From: Pseudoips prasinana
Taxonomy: Eukaryota > Arthropoda > Insecta > Lepidoptera > Nolidae
Assembly (NCBI GenBank): GCA_951640165.1
Contig: OX621253.1
Span: 32,991,969 to 33,055,968, forward strand
Length of the DNA: 64,000 nt
Direction: 5' to 3'
Part shown: one piece after another, positions 31,351-42,429 of the stretch
How positions within the stretch are numbered: position 1 is the first letter of the stretch
Layout: each line of letters starts with the position of its first letter
Position numbers and translations under genes: made by a program
The notes under the pieces: model-generated
Seen by the model: the letters and a program-made list of their open reading frames with translations, nothing else
What the model was told of the DNA's origin: nothing
Databases searched by the model: none

Positions 31351-31985
31351 ATTTGTTGAAGCCACCTTGCTATTAGCACCTTATAGTAATACATCAACTG
31401 TATAATATCCCTTCATAAATCCATCAAACATCCTTTAACCCGCAACAATGAACACCACATCAATGCAACAAAATAACTAATATATTTTCAATAAAAATAT
31501 AATAGTATCAAAATAGCGAATGTGCTTTATAATCCACACAAAGGAATCGACGGTTTTCTCCACACATTCGTCATTTTGACACCTCAATGGAGTGCGGAAC
31601 ATACAATTATTTACTTAAGGCTATGTGGGACCTATATGTTATATGTATAAAGCCTTTGGGCTCTTGGACGTCGTGTGCCTATTTTTGTGCTATTCAACAG
31701 TTTTCTTTTCACTCTTTTAACGTCCAATATTTTTTCTTCTGTGTTCAACATTTTCGATTTGGTTACAAGCGAAAATTGCCGAGATTTATAGACGATCTAA
31801 TGGGTTTTCTATTTACGATACCTCTTTAAATGTATCTACATTTATAGAAATCTTAATATCTACAAATAAGTATTGCCATAAAGCGCGGTAATGCTGTCAT
31901 TATGCTGAGAATCACAGGAGATACCAACAGTAAAAAATTTAGAATACTTTTAATTTAATATTTTTATTGAATAGCGCAAGGCTGG
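31351..31985. other. No gene seen
   Basis: AT-rich; the 80-codon frame at 31587 is hydrophobic but without recognisable motif. Confidence 0.35.
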
Positions 31986-31987
31986 CA

Positions 31988-32056
31988 ATTGTGGAGATCT
32001 TTGGGGGAGGCCTTTGTCCAGCAGTGGACGTCTTACGGCTGATATTATGATGATGA
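31988..32056 (+). mobile_element. LINE-B, extremely 5'-truncated copy
   Basis: TTGTGGAGATCTTTGGGGGA, CCTTTGTCCAGCAGTGGACG and ACGGCTGATATTATGATGATG: only the last ~65 bp. Confidence 0.75.
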
Positions 32057-32387
32057 AATAAAATATACATTTGTGAGAATATGTGTATCTAGACTATATG
32101 CAGTATAACCAAGTAGGATTAGAAATGTGGTTTTCGTGAATTTGCGTGTAACAGCGATAACAATCATACAACGCACCCTTTCATTTCCCTAAATTGGTGG
32201 ATTGGTTTTTGTGCGTTTTCCACAACCTTTTTATATTTCTTTGAAGTTATATACAAGGAGGGAACTCTTAATAACAGGTCGACGTTTCAGGCTATTCTTA
32301 ACACGCTTTTGTCAGCTTCATTTGTAATGGTGAGAACACATCTTGGAAGTCGATTCAAATTGATTGATATAAAGGGAATTTTGACTG

Positions 32388-32470
32388 CCTCGTTGGTTTA
32401 GCGGTAGCGTGTTTAGCTGCAGATAATGAGATTCTGGGTTTAAATGCCGGGTCGGTAGCAGATCGGGATA
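32388..32470 (+). mobile_element. SINE-3-like tRNA head
   Basis: TTGGTTTAGCGGTAGCGTGT (A-box-like) and TTCTGGGTTTAAATGCC (B-box-like) match the SINE-3 head; the body is lost. Confidence 0.55.
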
Positions 32471-32805
32471 GTTTTCGACAAAAATTGGCAATAATAAATG
32501 ATGAATTTCAATCATTACAACCTAAGATGATGAGATAACAGCAGTAAACTAAGTTAGAGATCAATTCGCAAGCTATTTTAAGATACGACGGCAGTTACAG
32601 AAGATTTAATCATCATTAAAACATTAATTCATTACTCACCAGCATTTAGCTCTTCGGTTCTCATCGAATAAAACAGAAGTATCAGAACTGTTAAACAAAC
32701 CACCAAAAAATTGCGTTAATTAATATATATTTATTGGAATTTAAAACCCCTTGTTTTTGAAAGAGGTTAATAAGGCTTCTACAGTTTCGCAAGATAACTC
32801 TAAAG
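32471..32805. other. No gene seen
   Basis: AT-rich. Confidence 0.35.
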
Positions 32806-32809
32806 TAAT

Positions 32810-33003
32810 CATCATGTCAGCCAAAGTACGTCCACTGTTGGATAGAAGCCTCTCCTAACAATTGGGGGACATGCCATAATTGCCACGCTTGGCAGACGGG
32901 TTGGCAATCGGAGTTTCATGCTCATAATTCACAGAAAAATGCTGCTGCCCGTTCTCTGATAGATATTTTCTCAGTCGATTCTATGAGATGGGGTGATGAT
33001 ATT
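32810..33003 (-). mobile_element. SINE-T copy
   Basis: CATCATGTCAGCCAAAGTAC through GCCACGCTTGGCAGACGGGT to CTATGAGATGGGGTGATGAT; a few internal deletions. Confidence 0.75.
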
Positions 33004-33570
33004 AATATATTAAATAATATAATGATAAAACTCTAACGTAATATTCTACCTAAATCACGAAAATAAGAAATCATGCCTCTATGCCAGCCTATAGCTACTT
33101 ACCCCAGTTACTGGCGCGAGTAACTAATTACGTTATAAAGTTATCATCTTTCTGGGACACACGGCTGTTAAGTTCGGTTAGCGTCATGTTTGCACAACGC
33201 TCTGTAATACAATTGTGAACTTTGGGGTTATTAATTTGATTTCAATTTAAGTGTGTCACGCGTAGCGGGATTTGCTTAGGGTGAATGTAAAATGAAGGTA
33301 CGATGTGGTCTAGAGGGGTTTATGGGTAAAAGTAAGTTAATCATTATTGTACCCCAATTTTACTTATTAATAGTCATTCCTTGCTGCTATTTTACCATAC
33401 ATACGCACTTTTTAACCTTATATTTCCTACGTATATTCCCGGCTATTCCATTTTAGTTTGATATCCCAGTTTTTGCAGAAATTATATAGAAAAAGCCTTT
33501 TTAAAACGGCCGAGCATATATATATCGGAAACACGTCTGAAGTTAAGATTGTGTGGCTTAAGGCAATGAA
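33004..33570. other. No gene seen
   Basis: No supported frame. Confidence 0.35.
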
Positions 33571-33572
33571 TA

Positions 33573-33760
33573 TCACCGACCCATCTCATCTCGTCGGGGA
33601 CGTAGAAATCGTCCCATGGAATATCTTCCAGGAAACTGTGCAGCTTTTCTGTGCACTATGACCATCATACTGCGATCACATCTTGTCTAGAATGGTTATT
33701 ATGGCATGCCTCTCCAAATGATGGACCCAATTCCTTTATGATGAACGATTGGGGAAGGCT
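33573..33760 (+). mobile_element. SINE-T copy, sense orientation
   Basis: ATCACCGACCCATCTCATCT, GGGACGTAGAAATCGTCC and ACTATGACCATCATACTGCG read the SINE-T forwards; the 3' tail is degraded. Confidence 0.65.
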
Positions 33761-33954
33761 TTGTCGTTGTTTGGACAGGGGTATTTTACTACTACCTACT
33801 CTTCAGCCAGTCAGTCACCTATACTTAATTATATGGCCCATTTGTATAAAATCCAAGAGTAAAGAGAAATATAAATTTCAATACATAATATTAAAAACTT
33901 CAACTAAACATAATCTCCTTGACAATAACTTAATACAAGCAAGCTAAATATCAC

Positions 33955-34110
33955 TACCATTATAAAATAAATTGTATAAATGTTTTAACATTCCGTGTAC
34001 CTAAATATCTGTAATAAGTAACTAGAAATAATAACTGTATTACTACAAACATGTTCTGACTATTAACAAGCGCTTTTTTAAAGTCTACGTGAATACATTT
34101 TTTTTTTATA
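33955..34110 (+). mobile_element. LINE-A 3' end
   Basis: Sense-orientation LINE-A UTR: GTACCTAAATATCTGTAA, CAAACATGTTCTGACTATTA and CAAGCGCTTTTTTAAAGTCT, ending CTACGTGAATACATTTTTTT. Confidence 0.7.
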
Positions 34111-34795
34111 GACTACTTATTATTATCATGTCATTACAAAATATAGCGATGCAATCCATTTCTGTCCCACTGGCAAGAGCCTCCTCACACCATAAGAGTT
34201 TGGCAGAGTACAATAAATATATATGTAAACCACATCGATTACCACATTAACTAAATATTTTAAATCATTTCACAAAAATACCTGTAAATTTCCTCTGACA
34301 CAAAGATTCCACTAATGGCCCAAGGACAAACAGACCTACAATGTATCTGCTTAACGTCTGCAATCTACTTACATTGTGTAATTACATCATTATATTTTTA
34401 TCTTCCAAATGTTTCGTGTTTTAGAAAATTGGAGCAAATAAAAATAATTTTTATGGAGGAAAATTACTGTAAGTATTGTAAAATTATTTGTTCTTGTAAA
34501 TATAATCTTGGCGCTTCGTTTCTCTTAACTGAGAAAAATCCTACAATATTTGTAAGCAACGCCATCAGTATCGTACCTCATTTGCTCAAAGATTTTATGG
34601 TTTCCTAGGCCCATTTCTGTACAATAAAGCAAATAAGCAACTTTGTATATACCCTGACAAAAAAGAAAAAGCCAAAAGAAAAGTCATTAACTGGCTTCTA
34701 GAACTATCATATGATGACACGGAAAACCTTATAAATGTTATAAAATAAAACTAAAAATAAATTAGTACCAAAACTAATTAAATATACAGAATTAC
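34111..34795. other. No gene seen
   Basis: A 97-codon frame at 34315 has several Cys but no recognised domain. Confidence 0.35.
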
Positions 34796-34890
34796 GTGAT
34801 CTTACTCTCATACACACACACGCACACACACACATACACACACACATACATACACACACATGAACACGCACACACACACTCACACAATAA
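34796..34890. repeat. (CA)n microsatellite
   Basis: Imperfect CA/CATA/CG dinucleotide run of about 90 bp. Confidence 0.9.
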
Positions 34891-34904
34891 CCTATATTAG
34901 TTTT

Positions 34905-35098
34905 ATGTCATAGAATAAACTTTTTAGATTATCCGGAGAGAGCCTGGAGTTCTGTAGTACAGGTCTCGACCTAGTTCAGACTCCAGACTCTCACAAGGAC
35001 CGATAGCAACGAAAATTGTTAACTGGATATTTTTAATTGTAAATTTCCTTGTGAGATGTGAATAAACATATATTATTATTATTATTATTATTAAAGTG
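34905..35098 (+). mobile_element. LINE-E-type 3' end with (ATT)n tail
   Basis: Ends TGTGAGATGTGAATAAACAT (AATAAA signal) followed by (ATT)7. Similar tail architecture to 36774-36913, but the upstream sequence is different. Confidence 0.5.
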
Positions 35099-35144
35099 TA
35101 AATAAAATCTCAAAAATGTGAAATCATAAATTTAATCGTCTGGC

Positions 35145-35300
35145 GGCTTTCAGGCACCCTCTAACACCTACATCCTCCGGTAGGGTTTAGCAAGGGAATC
35201 CTTAATTTCATCTTACTGTGTGTATACGCCTACCGTGGATTGAGAGGGTGCTAGTTCGAAACCCGCTGGACGATAAAATGTATGATTTCCAACTTTGGAG
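35145..35300 (+). mobile_element. SINE-5 copy
   Basis: TAGCAAGGGAATCCTTAATT, GTGCTAGTTCGAAACCCGCT (B-box-like) and GGACGATAAAATGTATGATT match 44725-44895 and 58675-58825. Confidence 0.65.
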
Positions 35301-36060
35301 ATAGCGTTCAAAGTTTGCCTAGGATGCTTTTATTGCTTCGCCGGACAGTTGTGGAAAGCAAGGGCTCAAGCCGTCTCGCAATTAAATAAAGAAACTAAGC
35401 AACCTACGTCAGAGGTCATCCCCTTGCGATACGAACCTCGGCTAAGCACTCTAACTGGATGCATGAGAGGGTCTGTTTTTAGGGATGTTTTGTGCAATTG
35501 TTGCTCGTAAACGGGGTCAAAAGCTGATTTCTACGATACGAAGATACAATAGTTTATGGTGAGTATTGAGTATGGTGCGTATATGGTCCGTCCAACGAAC
35601 CATGATTTGACCCATCGAGACTTGGAATTAGATCTTTCGTTCAGTTTTATGTAGATTCGTATTAAACCGAGCTCCAACGGGCAAATTATATACATAATTA
35701 TATAGCTAGTACAGAGACTGCTTCATACCGCAATCCTTTCACGCCGTAAGTCGTTAAAACGAGTACGAGCGTGATTATTGATGGCCAGCATTATGTTCTG
35801 TTTCCAGAAGCTCCATGCTCCGTTATTTGTACTATTTCTCATTTTAACGATCCTAGTATGTTTCCCCGTAACGATACATAATAACGATGCAACGATGTGT
35901 GAATGAGCTACTCGCTTCATAGTTTAAAATACACTTCGGTTGAGTAGCCTGTATATATGTACCGGTTACAGGTTAACTCGACCTAGATCTGTTAAGGGAG
36001 TGTAGTGTGCAGTTTATAATATTTGGGTCTTCACGAACACTATTTTCTGTTTCAAAAACT
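35301..36060. other. No gene seen
   Basis: No supported frame. Confidence 0.35.
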
Positions 36061-36063
36061 ACT

Positions 36064-36340
36064 CATCATTATCATCATATCAGCCGAAAGACGTCCACTG
36101 CTGGACAAAGGCCTCCCCCAAAGATCTCCGGTCCCGCAAAAGGTCATCGATCCATCTTGTAGATCTGCCCACGCTGCGTCTTCCGGTTCGTGGTCGCTAC
36201 TCGAGAACCTTTCTGCCCCATCGGCCGTCGGTTCTACGAGCTATGTGCCCTGCCCACTGCCACTTTAGTTTCACAATTCTTCGGGCTATCTTCGCTTCGG
36301 ATTTCGATATTTCTGATTCGATCTCGCCGGGAAACTCAAC
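36064..36340 (-). pseudogene. LINE-B 3' end with internal deletion
   Basis: Tail and antisense ORF2 C-terminal sequence as at 11398, lacking about 35-40 bp after AAAGATCTCC, which breaks the frame. It extends farther 5' (TTCACAATTCTTCGGGCTAT, GATCTCGCCGGGAAACTC). Confidence 0.75.
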
Positions 36341-36568
36341 AAAAAATTCTGGTGTTCAACATACTATAAAAAACAGTTGTTATACAATAAAAAAATAATG
36401 CGTATCTGAAGAAAAATAAAGCGAATAAGAAAAAAATAACGCGTATATGAAAAAAAATATGGCGGTGTCAGTCCTACGCTTGACTTTACTCTGGTTCTGG
36501 CCTAAAATTCTCACGCCATCGGATCAAGAGAGTACAATTTTTGTATTGGCACAAACTTGAAACTTAAT
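36341..36568. other. No feature seen
   Basis: AT-rich spacer. Confidence 0.35.
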
Positions 36569-36610
36569 AACATCCTACCATAAGCATCCGATAGCTTATG
36601 GTAGGATGTT
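36569..36610. repeat. Perfect hairpin, 17-bp arms
   Basis: AACATCCTACCATAAGC at 36569-36585 and its exact inverse at 36594-36610; 8-base loop. Confidence 0.85.
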
Positions 36611-36661
36611 ACCGTTAAACTATCCACCATGTTCGTAATTCGACCAAAAGCTTAATTACAT

Positions 36662-36985
36662 TAAAAAAAAATAAAAAAGGTTTTTATTCACGTAGATTTT
36701 TTAGAAGCGCTTGTAAATAGTCAGAACATGTTTGTAGTAATACAGTTATTATTTCTAGTTACATATTACATATATTTAGGCCTTGAGCCTAGTTTAGGCA
36801 CCAGTCTCCCACAATATTATAATTGTTACCTTTAACTAATACACCTTATACAATTTATTCTGTAATATTGTGGTGAGAAAATAAAACATTATTATTATTA
36901 TATTATTATTATTTAGGTACACGGAATGTTAAAACATTTATACAATTTATTTTATAATGGTAGTGACATTTAGCTAGCTTGTTTA
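36662..36985 (-). mobile_element. LINE-A 3' end carrying a LINE-E insertion
   Basis: A-rich tail, GTAGATTTTTTAGAAGCGCT, CAGAACATGTTTGTAGTAAT, then an insertion at about 36774-36913, then GTACACGGAATGTTAAAACA and ATTTAGCTAGCTTGTTTAAT. Confidence 0.7.
36774..36913 (+). mobile_element. LINE-E 3' end nested in LINE-A
   Basis: CCTTGAGCCTAGTTTAGGCA to GTGAGAAAATAAAACATT and an (ATT)n tail; flanked by ATTTAGG on both sides, a probable 7-bp target-site duplication. Confidence 0.65.
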
Positions 36986-37340
36986 ATAGCATTAAATTAA
37001 ATAAAACAAATCTAAGATCACAGCTATATAATATTTTATAACAATCAACCCTTCGAACTAAACCAGACAATAAACACGAGAAACTATTAAAGGCGGTGAT
37101 ATTTTTTCCGCAACAATAGAGCTAGTTGTGCGAGAGACGTGTGTTTCCGCTTCCTGCAGAGACGGGTTACCGGAAATTAATAATAAAATACCCAATAGGC
37201 ATTGTGCTTTCTACCAATTAGATAGTTTGAGTTTGTTAGAAGAGAGCAGTAGGAAATTCATTGTTGCCCATATACATTGACATTTGCCAATTACGAGCTT
37301 CAAAGTTGCTCTTACCAATTCGTAAAGGAAGATGAAGTCT
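36986..37340. other. No gene seen
   Basis: No supported frame. Confidence 0.35.
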
Positions 37341-37345
37341 AATTG

Positions 37346-37582
37346 ACGTTCACCGTAGCCTAGTTGGTTGTGCTCCTGCCTACGAAGCTGGTGGTCCTGG
37401 GTTCGAATCCCGGTAAGTGCAAATATTTGTGTGATATGGATGAAAAATATGGATGTTTTCTATGTATATAAGTATTTGTCTATCTATATAAGTATGTATA
37501 TCGTCGCCTGGTACCCATAGTACAAGCTTTGCTTAGTTTGAGGCTAGGATGATCTGTGTGACATTGTCCCTAGATATTATTA
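37346..37582 (+). mobile_element. SINE-1 copy
   Basis: Complete tRNA-like head (TAGCCTAGTTGG, GGTTCGAATCC) and body, with a small internal deletion after TTTGTGTGAT. Confidence 0.8.
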
Positions 37583-37811
37583 ATGAATTGGGTGTAATAT
37601 GCCAAAGCGAATATCACTTGAACCATGGAAAGAGCTAGACAGCAGGACCGCGAAAAGGTGCCACATCGTCGGCTTTACGTGCTCTCCGCGATACTAGGGT
37701 TTACTGTCTACGTTTCGTGACATATGAATTCTAATATCATTCTTAGGCTTCATCCAGGATTCGAACATTATAATACGATTGACAAGCTTGTCTTTCTTTT
37801 CTTTTTTTTTT

Positions 37812-37996
37812 AAAGACAACGGCTGCGCTAAGGAATCTAATCCCTGTGTCGCGGAGTACTTAACAAACATATAATTAGACGGACACAAATTACATCCAGA
37901 CTCAGAACAGCTATTTATGGTCCACACAAATAGTTGTCCGGTGCGTGACTTGAACCCGCGACTCGACTGTCTTAGCCGCTACGCCACACGTGCAGT
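37812..37996 (-). mobile_element. SINE-4 copy
   Basis: Reverse copy: GGAATCTAATCCCTGTGTCG, GAACAGCTATTTATGGTCCA, CACAAATAGTTGTCCGGTGC, inverted B box GACTTGAACCCGCG, and the inverted head GTCTTAGCCGCTACGCCACA. Confidence 0.75.
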
Positions 37997-37999
37997 CAA

Positions 38000-38105
38000 T
38001 GCTGAAGTGCTGAAGGGAGGGACACATAGCTCTTGCCGCTGGGAGGAAACTACGAACCGGAAGAAGCAGCGTGGGGAGGCCACCTACAAGATGGACCGAT
38101 GATCT
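38000..38105 (+). mobile_element. LINE-B internal fragment
   Basis: GGGACACATAGCTCTTGCCG, AACCGGAAGAAGCAGCGTGG and CCTACAAGATGGACCGATGA: sense-strand piece of the ORF2 C-terminus, abutting SINE-4. Confidence 0.65.
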
Positions 38106-38249
38106 TGTCAACATTTTATAGTAAAAATATAAATTTATTAGAATAAATTGTTGCTGAAATTAAATACTCTTCATCTATAATTTTGTTTCATTACATAAAT
38201 TTGTTTTTGCTTCATGTTTGCTAAGTCTGTAGTAAAAAAAAACTCATCA

Positions 38250-38475
38250 TCATGTCAGCCAAAGTACGTCCACTGCTGGACGAAATCCTCCCCAAATGGG
38301 GTGTTATACCATAATCGCCACGCTTGGCATTCGGGTAGGCGATCGCAGTTTGATGGTCATAGTTCACAGAAAAACGCTACTGCCCGTTCTCTGGTAGGTA
38401 TTCCCTCGGTTGATTTCTACGCCACCCACGGGATGAGACGGGGCGATGACATTCTATGCCGTCACCACACAGAAA
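38250..38475 (-). mobile_element. SINE-T copy
   Basis: Complete reverse copy from ATCATCATGTCAGCCAAAGT to CCGTCACCACACAG. Confidence 0.8.
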
Positions 38476-38504
38476 CAAAATCTCACCATTTTAATTACAA
38501 GATA

Positions 38505-39064
38505 ACTAAAAAAAAAAAAAAGGTTTTTATTCACGTAGACTTTAAAAAAGCGCTTGGTAATAGTCAGAACATGTTTGTAGTAATATAGTTGTATACATTA
38601 TTATTTCTAGTAACATAGATATTTAGGTACACATTGTATGAAAACATTTATAAAATTTATTTTATTATAGCATTGATATTTAGCTAGCTCGTATCAAGTT
38701 AGTGTCCAGAGATAATGTTTAATTATCTAGTTTAAGTCTAATATTTTTACTACATATTGTCAATGGTTCTGTCTATATTAAGGTATTATTATTATGACGG
38801 ACCTTGTGTTAATAACGACGGTCGCGCTTTAATGCTACCACCGGATCCAATGCGCCCCAACTGAGAAGACCCAGCGAAACAAACAAGAGCTTCCTTAACC
38901 CATATACTACTGTCAAGAGATTGCGCTCTCACTGGCTTGCTGTCCTTTATAACGTGCAGTGGTAGCAAGCGGATTAATTCTAAATAACATGTCCATTTCC
39001 AGTCAGTATTGCATAGGTCGATAACAAAACGTACCTGCAGGGACGATGCCCATCCTGAATACAT
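38505..39064 (-). mobile_element. LINE-A, longest copy, with ORF terminus
   Basis: A-rich tail (A14), about 280 bp of 3' UTR, then an open minus-strand frame whose stop is at 38792-38794 and whose last residues are GSSQLGRIGSGGSIKAR...QGPS. The same end is conserved at 46325-46407, so it is very likely the true C-terminus of the LINE-A protein. The part farther upstream shows no motif that I recognise, and the copy is 5'-truncated. Confidence 0.65.
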
Positions 39065-39334
39065 TTGCTCTACAAAAACAGACTTTATTACTACGTAATA
39101 AAGATACTGTTATAATCAAAGTGAATACACCAACGTGGCGTCTACTTCGCCATTGCTGTCGGCTGCAAGTGACAGTCGCTGGTCCTGCTAAGAGTAAGTC
39201 TAATACTAGAATAAACTGAGCTGTTTGTTTTGGTTAAGTTATTCCGTAATACGGTGTGTAGAGTATTATTACTGACCTATGTGATTTGACGGACACTTAA
39301 CTGTAGATGTAGCCTACTACGTCTAAAGTTCCTT
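39065..39334. other. No feature seen
   Basis: No supported frame. Confidence 0.3.
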
Positions 39335-39402
39335 AAGAATAAAACTCACAAAATGTACTCGTGACCTAGGGGTCAAGAGTAAATTTTGTGAGTTTTATTC
39401 TT
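39335..39402. repeat. Hairpin, 32-bp arms
   Basis: 39335-39366 pairs with 39371-39402 with two mismatches; loop TAGG. Confidence 0.85.
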
Positions 39403-39509
39403 TTGCGATTTTTTTTTAAATAATTTGTGAAACTGGGTTATTATTAAGAAAAAGGATTTAAAAAATGTAGAAGTGTGTTTATAATGAATAATTAGACTTA
39501 TATTCGTAA

Positions 39510-39648
39510 AAAAGGTTCTTTACAAACAAAATATAATAGATGGGACACAAATTAGATCCCGACACAGAACAACTATTTATGGGTCGCACAAATAGTTGTC
39601 TGGCGCGAGACTCGAACCCACGACACGACGAGGGAAGGACTGTCTTAG
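39510..39648 (-). mobile_element. SINE-4 copy
   Basis: AGAACAACTATTTATGGGTC, CACAAATAGTTGTCTGGCGC and inverted B box GACTCGAACCCACG. Confidence 0.7.
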
Positions 39649-39679
39649 CTTACTGTACCTGTGTACTTCTTACTGATCT

Positions 39680-39830
39680 AGTGGATAGTGTAGACGCTAC
39701 ACAGGGATAATAATCGGGTTCACCACACAAAGATTTTTGTGGTGAATACGATTATCTACAATATTTATTACATTTAGAAATATATAAGCATATTTATCAG
39801 TTGCCCGGTTGCCAGAGCTTCCTTGGTAAT
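39680..39830 (+). mobile_element. SINE-2-like fragment
   Basis: CACACAAAGATTTTTGTGGTGAATACG-type block, ATTTAGAAATATATAAGCAT and ATCAGTTGCCCGGTTGCCAG; degraded head. Confidence 0.5.
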
Positions 39831-39861
39831 TGAAGAATATTACAATATAATACATAATTAG

Positions 39862-40112
39862 TGACGGTCACCGTAGCCTAGTTGGTAGTGTTCCTGCCTA
39901 CGAAGCTGCTGGTCCTGGGTTCGAATCCCGGTAAGCGCAAATATTTATGTGATGAGCACGAATATTTGTTTCTGAGTCATGGATGTTGTCTATGTATATA
40001 AGTATTTATCTATCTATATAAGTATGTATATCGTTGCCTGGTACCCATAGTACAAGCTTTGCTTAGTTTAGGGCTAGGATGATCTGTGTAACATTGTCCT
40101 TAGATATTATTA
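39862..40112 (+). mobile_element. SINE-1 copy
   Basis: Full copy with both box motifs; ends CATTGTCCTTAGATATT followed by a short TTA repeat. Confidence 0.85.
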
Positions 40113-40320
40113 TTATGTCTTTTATTCAGTGTCATTCTTATTTCATACATTTACAAATATATAGTTACAAAAAAAATATATTTATAAATATAAAAAATAG
40201 AGATCCAATCGGCAACGGGAGCAGGGTCCATGCTACCGATGGTCAAGGCTCCAGAGAGAGGAACCTCCTCACAATACGCGCCGTCTTATTATTATTATTA
40301 TTAATATACACCAATACACC
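40113..40320 (-). mobile_element. LINE 3' end, unassigned family
   Basis: On the minus strand a frame ends KTARIVRRFLSLEP with its stop at about 40243, followed by UTR with GAATAAAAGACATAATAATA (AATAAA and a short tail). A C-terminal remnant of a CR1/Jockey-like ORF2 is plausible. The 5' side is an (ATT)n tract. Confidence 0.5.
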
Positions 40321-40595
40321 TCCTTCTTTTAAAGTCGGCAAAAAGTAACAATTCACACAATTTATAAAATTAATTTCTTGTGAATATGTATACATTAGAA
40401 GTGAAAGCGCAAGTCCTTTCATCGCCATGCTCTCACCAACAACAAAGGCACATTGGATTAAACCATCGTCACACGCTCAATTACAAGGGTGTCTGTAAAT
40501 AAGGAGTGGAATATTAAAATTTAATGAGATACCCGCCCCTTGGGCGTTAATATTCTATGGCATTTATGTACTACATGTTTTCGACATGACGAAAT
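40321..40595. other. No gene seen
   Basis: Contains CCTCCTTCTTTTAAAGTCGG, a motif also seen inverted near 49730. Confidence 0.3.
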
Positions 40596-40599
40596 ATAA

Positions 40600-40776
40600 A
40601 TAACTAGCTGGCGGTTTTGCCCGCTTTAAATTTCATTAATTATAGCATATGCGTTAATCCAGGGTGTCAGCTAACTCCATACCAAATTTTATTAATATCG
40701 CTCCAGCCGTTTAGACGTGAATAAGTAAAAAACATACACACTCACAAACTTTCGCCGTTATAATATTAGTGTGATC
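40600..40776 (+). repeat. REP-3 copy
   Basis: GCGTTAATCCAGGGTGTCAG, CTCCAGCCGTTTAGACGTGA and CACAAACTTTCGCCGTTATA match the tandem pair at 26861 and 26995. Confidence 0.7.
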
Positions 40777-42388
40777 ATGGAAATTCGTCTATAAGTCTTT
40801 ATAATTATTTACATATTACCTACTACCATCAACACCATTTTATTTTAAGTCAATTATTTTTCTATTCTCGAATTATTGAATTGTATCCCAAAAATAGAAT
40901 TTGAAATTTAAATGTCACAATGTATTAATAATATCGACATAAGTATCCGTAGTAACTTTGAACTTGATACTTCAATATTTTAGAAACTGAATGATAATAA
41001 TAAAAGGATATAAATTATGTTTCATCAGCTCGTTGTTGTTCATATACCTATTTTTACATCCAATCCATAATAAAAATCGGTTCTCAAACTACGGAAAAAT
41101 CACGCATCGTAGATACATAAAAACAAACAGTCGAATTGACAACCTGATTCTTTTAAAGTCGTTAAAAAATAAGCGCTCATAACCAATTTCAGCCTATAAC
41201 GTTGTGTAATATCTGATAGAACTGTAATAAAGAGATCAGTGGTTAATTCGTTCAGACATCCCTGAACGTTTCTACGGACAGTTATCATACAAGAAATGGT
41301 TCTCTCGGTCGGCAGTTAATCGACCCGTTGAATTTTGATGACCAGTGCGGGAGTCATTCAACTGTTGGTCTCGGCTTCAGTAACTAAACAACAGTCAATA
41401 ATAAGTCATGTTACGGCGTACTGAGTGGCTTAAACCACTCAGTAACTCGCACCAAATCACTGCCCATACTAAAGAATTATATTCCTAAAAATAAAATAAA
41501 ACATATACATCATATGTATCATTTTGCATAAAACCCCAAACCCGAACGTACAATAAAATAAAGTTTAAACACATAACAAAATTATCGGTCTGTAAAATCA
41601 AATCCTTCAGATAAAACATTCAAATAACTCCAAACAATGACCATACGATTTCATTACAATTTAATCGACAGCAAAAACCATTCATAACATTTGATTCGAG
41701 AACCCGTCGTTATCGAAAAGATCTGGAGTATAATGAAGGCCTAAACAAATTAAACGCAGACCAAGCGTGAATAAATGATGACCGTTTTGTGAGAGTTGAT
41801 CAAATATTCGGGAGACAAATAGTAGGGGACGCATCTTACAAAGGTCTGTGTGTTATAGCGATAAGTACTTAGTACTAAGAGTTTGAAAAGATAAAACTGG
41901 CTAACAAATTAGGCATACATTTGATCTAGTTCCAGGTGCATGCCGTTAAACTACGAAACGATAACACCGGCAGCAGTTCACAATTCACGAGTTCCCGTGC
42001 TAACACCTTTAGGGGACACGGTCGACTAATATTTTTAGAGTCGGATGTGAAAGACCATATTGATAAAACTTTAATTTTATAACGTTTATAACGTTTTTAC
42101 ATAACGTTAAATTTTAGCATTAGGCTTGAGCCGTGTGACAATATAAAAATACAAAATAAGTTCCCGCGCCTGAGCACCTCATCTGGGATTCTACTCTGTT
42201 CGGTTATTGACGTGTTTTATATTGCAAAGGGCAGACAATTCTTAATAACCATAATATTATTAAAAAAATTCTGCATTTGTTGCAAATGTTAGATAAGAAA
42301 GAAAGTTCCATAAAAGTATATCAAATAAATATTTGGTTCCAATTCTCAATCGTAAATTTCATATCAATACAGAGTGTAATTTATTAGT
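40777..42388. other. No gene seen
   Basis: About 1.6 kb without recognised repeats except a 10-bp-arm hairpin (TACTGAGTGG, 41419-41444). No frame with motif. Confidence 0.4.
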
Positions 42389-42429
42389 TTCTATATATTT
42401 TAACGCTATTGCGTTAAAATTATATAGAA
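42389..42429. repeat. Hairpin, 18-bp arms
   Basis: TTCTATATATTTTAACGC pairs with 42411-42429 with one indel; loop TATT. Confidence 0.75.

Noticed and set aside
34315..34608. 97-aa Cys-containing frame as a small secreted peptide
   Set aside because: No signal peptide at the start, irregular Cys spacing, AT-rich context; chance frame most likely.
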